Positions 4,967-7,278 of a stretch of 7,278 bases of DNA are shown in pieces. A program made the position numbers and the translations under genes. Source of the stretch: an uncultured Campylobacter sp. (lineage in GTDB: Bacteria > Campylobacterota > Campylobacteria > Campylobacterales > Campylobacteraceae); the NCBI RefSeq assembly GCF_937997535.1, contig NZ_CALKTT010000079.1, positions 1-7,278 of the forward strand. Direction: 5' to 3'. The notes under the pieces are model-generated. The model was not told the origin of the DNA. It searched no databases and saw only the letters and a list, made by a program, of their open reading frames with translations. Each line of letters begins with the position of its first letter. Positions within the stretch are counted from its first letter, which is position 1.

Positions 4967-6424
4967 ATGTATGAGGATTTTACGCAAGAGCCAAAGGACG
5001 AGCGCGCGCAAAAGAAACGCAAAGCTAGGGCGCGCAAGGCAGAAGCAGATCGTAAGCCTGTGCGAGATGGGCCCAGAGGCATGCCGCTTTGGCGCAAGAT
5101 CGCGCTTGGTATAACGTTTGCGTTCGCGGCTTTTAGCGCGCTTATTCTAGCGGCGGTTATAAATTCCGCAGACGACTACTCGCTGCGGGATGATGAGCAG
5201 ATCAAATACAGCGATTTTTATAAAAAAGGAGATGAAATTTACGCCCTCGTGGTGGGTGCGGGCTATTTTGCGATACCGGACGCGGACGTGGCGAGCTTTC
5301 GAGTTTTGGATTTCGGCTCCGGCTACCGCTCCAACGTCGCGGCGGATCAAAACGCCGTATATTGCGGCAATATAGCTATGAGCGAGCTAGAGCCCGCGCG
5401 CACGAAAGCCGTGGCATTCGGATACGTAAGCGACGGGCGAGTTAGCTACTTTTGCGACGGCGAGGCGGTGCCAAACGACGCGCTGGGGGCGCTTAAGCTT
5501 ACTTATGAAACCTTGGTGCATATTTTTTGGGATGCGCCCAAGCCGCAAAGCTACCTCTATAAATTTAAACGAATGGACGCTACGGATCTGCGCCAAATCG
5601 CGGGCGTATATTACGCTGCGGAGGGCTCTCGCGCGTTTTATAAGGGAGAGGTTTTGCCGGGCGCCGATGCCGCGAGCCTGCGCCAAATAGAGGGAAGCGA
5701 CGGGCGCGCTAGCGGCGTTTATGCCGCGGACGGCACGAACGTGTATTTTAGAAACCTGCGCCTTGACGCGCGCGATAACGGCGGGCATTACGATCTTTTT
5801 AGGCAGCGGTTGAGCTATTTTTTGTGGGATGCGAAAGGCGGTGACGTTTTTGCGAACGATCTGAAATTTGATCCCGCCGCCGCGCCATATACTCCGCTAA
5901 ATAGGCAGCTTGCGCATTCAAACCATCTACTTTTTGCCTCCCCAGACGGCATCTACTATTTCGACGAGAACGACGGAAAGCAAAAGCGCGCGGCAGACAA
6001 TCCCTTCGCGGGCGAAGTTCGCGCGCTTAGCGGCAGCGTATTTCAAAGCGGCGAGCGGATATATTTTTTAGAAGGCGCCGAAGTTTGGGGCGGCGGCCGT
6101 AGCAGTCGTAGGCTGGTCGCTCGCAAAAGCGGGCTTTTCGCGCTCGAGCTGCCGTATGAGTGGCGCAGGGTCGGCGGCGTGCACGGCGGGCTATACGGCT
6201 GGGTCTATTCAAACGGCGGGCGATTTTTCTACTTCGACGATCTTGGCTCTTCACAGCTGATAGATCGGTGCGTTTATGAGATCAGGGATCTAGACTTGGT
6301 TGAAATTTTGCTTCAAAAAAGCAGCCTTGGCACGAGTAAAATTCGCGAGATGATAAAGAGCGGCGGGCTTAAGGCGGTGGACGGCGAGCTGCTTTTTGAG
6401 GTAAAGACGCGAGTGGAATTTTAG
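4967..6424 (+). CDS. Membrane-anchored DKNYY-repeat-like protein, unknown function
   Basis: The 485-aa protein starts with a highly charged Lys/Arg/Glu segment (residues 1-43). One hydrophobic helix follows (about 45-65), then about 420 residues with no further membrane segment. Positive residues before the helix predict an N-in topology with the large domain in the periplasm. That domain repeats a short pattern of Asp/Gly, a few residues, then aromatic pairs: D156GRVSYF, EGSRAFYKGE (219-228), D255GTNVYF, D327GIYYF, SGERIYFLEG (361-370) and GGRFFYFDD (417-425). This resembles the DKNYY family of repeat proteins of unknown function, and a beta-propeller-like or beta-rich fold is my inference. 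I chose ATG 4967 because TGAGG lies six bases before it; the in-frame TTG at 4955 is too near. Its GC content is clearly above that of the flanking spacers. Confidence 0.75.
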   Translation: MYEDFTQEPKDERAQKKRKARARKAEADRKPVRDGPRGMPLWRKIALGITFAFAAFSALILAAVINSADDYSLRDDEQIKYSDFYKKGDEIYALVVGAGYFAIPDADVASFRVLDFGSGYRSNVAADQNAVYCGNIAMSELEPARTKAVAFGYVSDGRVSYFCDGEAVPNDALGALKLTYETLVHIFWDAPKPQSYLYKFKRMDATDLRQIAGVYYAAEGSRAFYKGEVLPGADAASLRQIEGSDGRASGVYAADGTNVYFRNLRLDARDNGGHYDLFRQRLSYFLWDAKGGDVFANDLKFDPAAAPYTPLNRQLAHSNHLLFASPDGIYYFDENDGKQKRAADNPFAGEVRALSGSVFQSGERIYFLEGAEVWGGGRSSRRLVARKSGLFALELPYEWRRVGGVHGGLYGWVYSNGGRFFYFDDLGSSQLIDRCVYEIRDLDLVEILLQKSSLGTSKIREMIKSGGLKAVDGELLFEVKTRVEF

Positions 6425-6938
6425 GGCGATTTGAGCACAATTCGAGCGCAGAAAGCGCTGCTAAATTTTAAAATTTGATTTTATTTCGGCATAAATTTTT
6501 AAAATTTAAATGTAGTCGTGGGCTATAGCGTAGGTTTAGAAATTTCATCGCAAATTCCTTTAGGGCAGTCGTGCAAAATTTCGTTTCGCCATATCGCGAC
6601 GGCGCACGAAGCTTTTATATTAGTCACGATCTTTGCGTCGCGGCGCGCTTGGATAAGACGTCGCCGCGAATTTTATTTTAGCGCCGCAGCTTTCGTAAAA
6701 TTTCGCTAGCAGTGTAGGCGTACGCGGCGACAGAGCGTAAATTTAAAAGACTCAATCACAAAGTTGCACGCATAAAATTTGCGCGCCTAGGCTTACGGGA
6801 TAAAATTTAACGGCTTGGATTCAAAGGCGCAAATATCTTACTCCGATATGAAATTTAACATAGTGAGTGCAGATCGAGCGGCGCGATCAAAGTGCCGTTT
6901 TGCAAACCCACGAGCTTTAAGTGAAGCAAAACAAAGCG
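6425..6938. other. 514-bp spacer between convergent genes
   Basis: No convincing gene lies between the DKNYY-like gene and the mnmA stop. A short perfect stem, AGCGC/GCGCT (6445-6459), lies 20 bases after the DKNYY-like stop without a T-run. The GTAAAATTTC motif recurs at 6695-6704. A plus-strand frame from GTG 6518 has no RBS and a low-complexity basic tail. A 26-codon minus-strand frame (6468-6548) has an AAAGGA but nothing protein-like. A plus-strand terminator-like hairpin is listed separately. Confidence 0.55.
6879..6901 (+). terminator. Terminator-like hairpin on the plus strand
   Basis: CGGCGC (6879-6884) pairs with GTGCCG (6892-6897), with one G-T wobble and a 7-base loop, and TTTT follows directly. 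It lies 455 bp past the DKNYY-like stop and 38 bp before the mnmA stop. It could end a long readthrough or a non-coding transcript. Confidence 0.4.
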
Positions 6939-7278
6939 CTATTTTATAAATCCGCTTGCTATTACGCGGTCGCGCTCGTCGTAAAAAACCGCAAGCTGTG
7001 CCGGAGCGATGCCCGCTGCGGGTGCGGACAGCACGGCATGCACGCCGCCCCCTTCACGCGGCGAAATTTTAACGGGGAGTTTGGCGCTGCGGTAACGGAT
7101 CTTAACGCCGAGACCCGGCATATTTAAAATTTCATCCCTGCTTAAAAAGGCGTTAAAATTTTCGGTGTCGAACTCGTAGGTCGCTAGTTCGTCCTTGCCG
7201 CCTACGACGATCTCGTTTTTGCTCGGGTCGATGCTTAGCACGAAGTGCGGCTCATGCGCGCCGTGCACCGTAAAACCG
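6939..7278 (-). CDS. mnmA: tRNA-specific 2-thiouridylase MnmA, C-terminal part (5' end outside window)
   Basis: The frame runs without a stop from the right edge to TAG at 6939-6941 and encodes the last 112 or so residues of MnmA. MnmA uses ATP and persulfide sulfur to make 2-thiouridine at the wobble base (U34) of Lys, Glu and Gln tRNAs. Visible features are those of the C-terminal beta-barrel region: GFTVHGAHEPHFVL at the edge, IVVGGKDELATYEF, and KIRYRSAKLPVKI (RYRS is highly typical). The final AVFYDERDRVIASGFI stretch matches the family end. The N-terminal PP-loop, the catalytic cysteines and the start codon are outside the window. The GTG at 7266-7268 is an internal Val codon, not a start. 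It converges on the DKNYY-like gene across a 514-bp spacer. Confidence 0.93.
   Translation of the reverse strand, partial: GFTVHGAHEPHFVLSIDPSKNEIVVGGKDELATYEFDTENFNAFLSRDEILNMPGLGVKIRYRSAKLPVKISPREGGGVHAVLSAPAAGIAPAQLAVFYDERDRVIASGFIK

Noticed and set aside
5387..5788. 133-codon minus-strand frame inside the DKNYY-like gene
   Set aside because: It is antisense to a long frame with a consistent repeat pattern, and its Arg/Ala-rich make-up follows from GC-rich codons on the other strand.
6468..6548. 26-codon minus-strand frame with AAAGGA upstream (starts MKFLNLRYS)
   Set aside because: The RBS spacing is good, but the peptide is short, basic and AT-driven, so chance is the simplest explanation without conservation data.
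6518..6709. 63-codon plus-strand frame starting at GTG
   Set aside because: No RBS precedes it, and it ends in an Arg- and Phe-rich tail translated from spacer motifs.

Overview
The window looks like a chromosomal housekeeping and accessory stretch from a Campylobacter-like Epsilonproteobacterium. Three things point there. The proteins (dimeric dUTPase, DmpI-like tautomerase, LuxS, and the C-terminus of MnmA) have the sequence style of that group. Promoters rely on TAAAAT or TATAAT -10 boxes, often preceded by TG, with no clear -35. GC-moderate genes are separated by AT-rich spacers full of AAATTTTAAAATTT words. The fairly high coding GC fits the oral or higher-GC Campylobacter species better than C. 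jejuni. This is inference; no database was searched.

Layout. Positions 1-63 are a perfect tandem array of an 8-bp unit that reaches the left edge. A leftward block follows: a 67-aa CxxC/CxxC protein (120-323), an EI24/CysZ-type membrane protein (397-1137) and dut, the dimeric dUTPase (1553-2242). Back to back with dut is a rightward UPF0306/YhbP-like flavin-split-barrel gene (2323-2736). An AT-rich spacer leads to a second divergent pair: a leftward DmpI-like tautomerase (3058-3267) and rightward luxS (3374-3877), which ends in a hairpin. A 587-bp spacer (3878-4464) has no convincing gene but holds an orphan promoter-like site, short repeats and inverted repeats. Rightward genes follow for a small cupin (4465-4803) and a 485-aa membrane-anchored DKNYY-repeat-like protein (4967-6424). 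A 514-bp spacer separates the latter from the leftward 3' end of mnmA (6939 to the right edge).

How the genes work together. They look like independent single-gene units, most with their own promoter and ribosome binding site, not one pathway. dut protects DNA from uracil, luxS recycles S-ribosylhomocysteine and makes the AI-2 precursor, and mnmA thiolates tRNA wobble uridine. The other genes have general or unknown roles. I see no phage, IS element, CRISPR array, toxin-antitoxin or defence module, and no convincing undescribed multi-gene system. The least explained parts are the octamer array, the 3878-4464 spacer and the 6425-6938 spacer.
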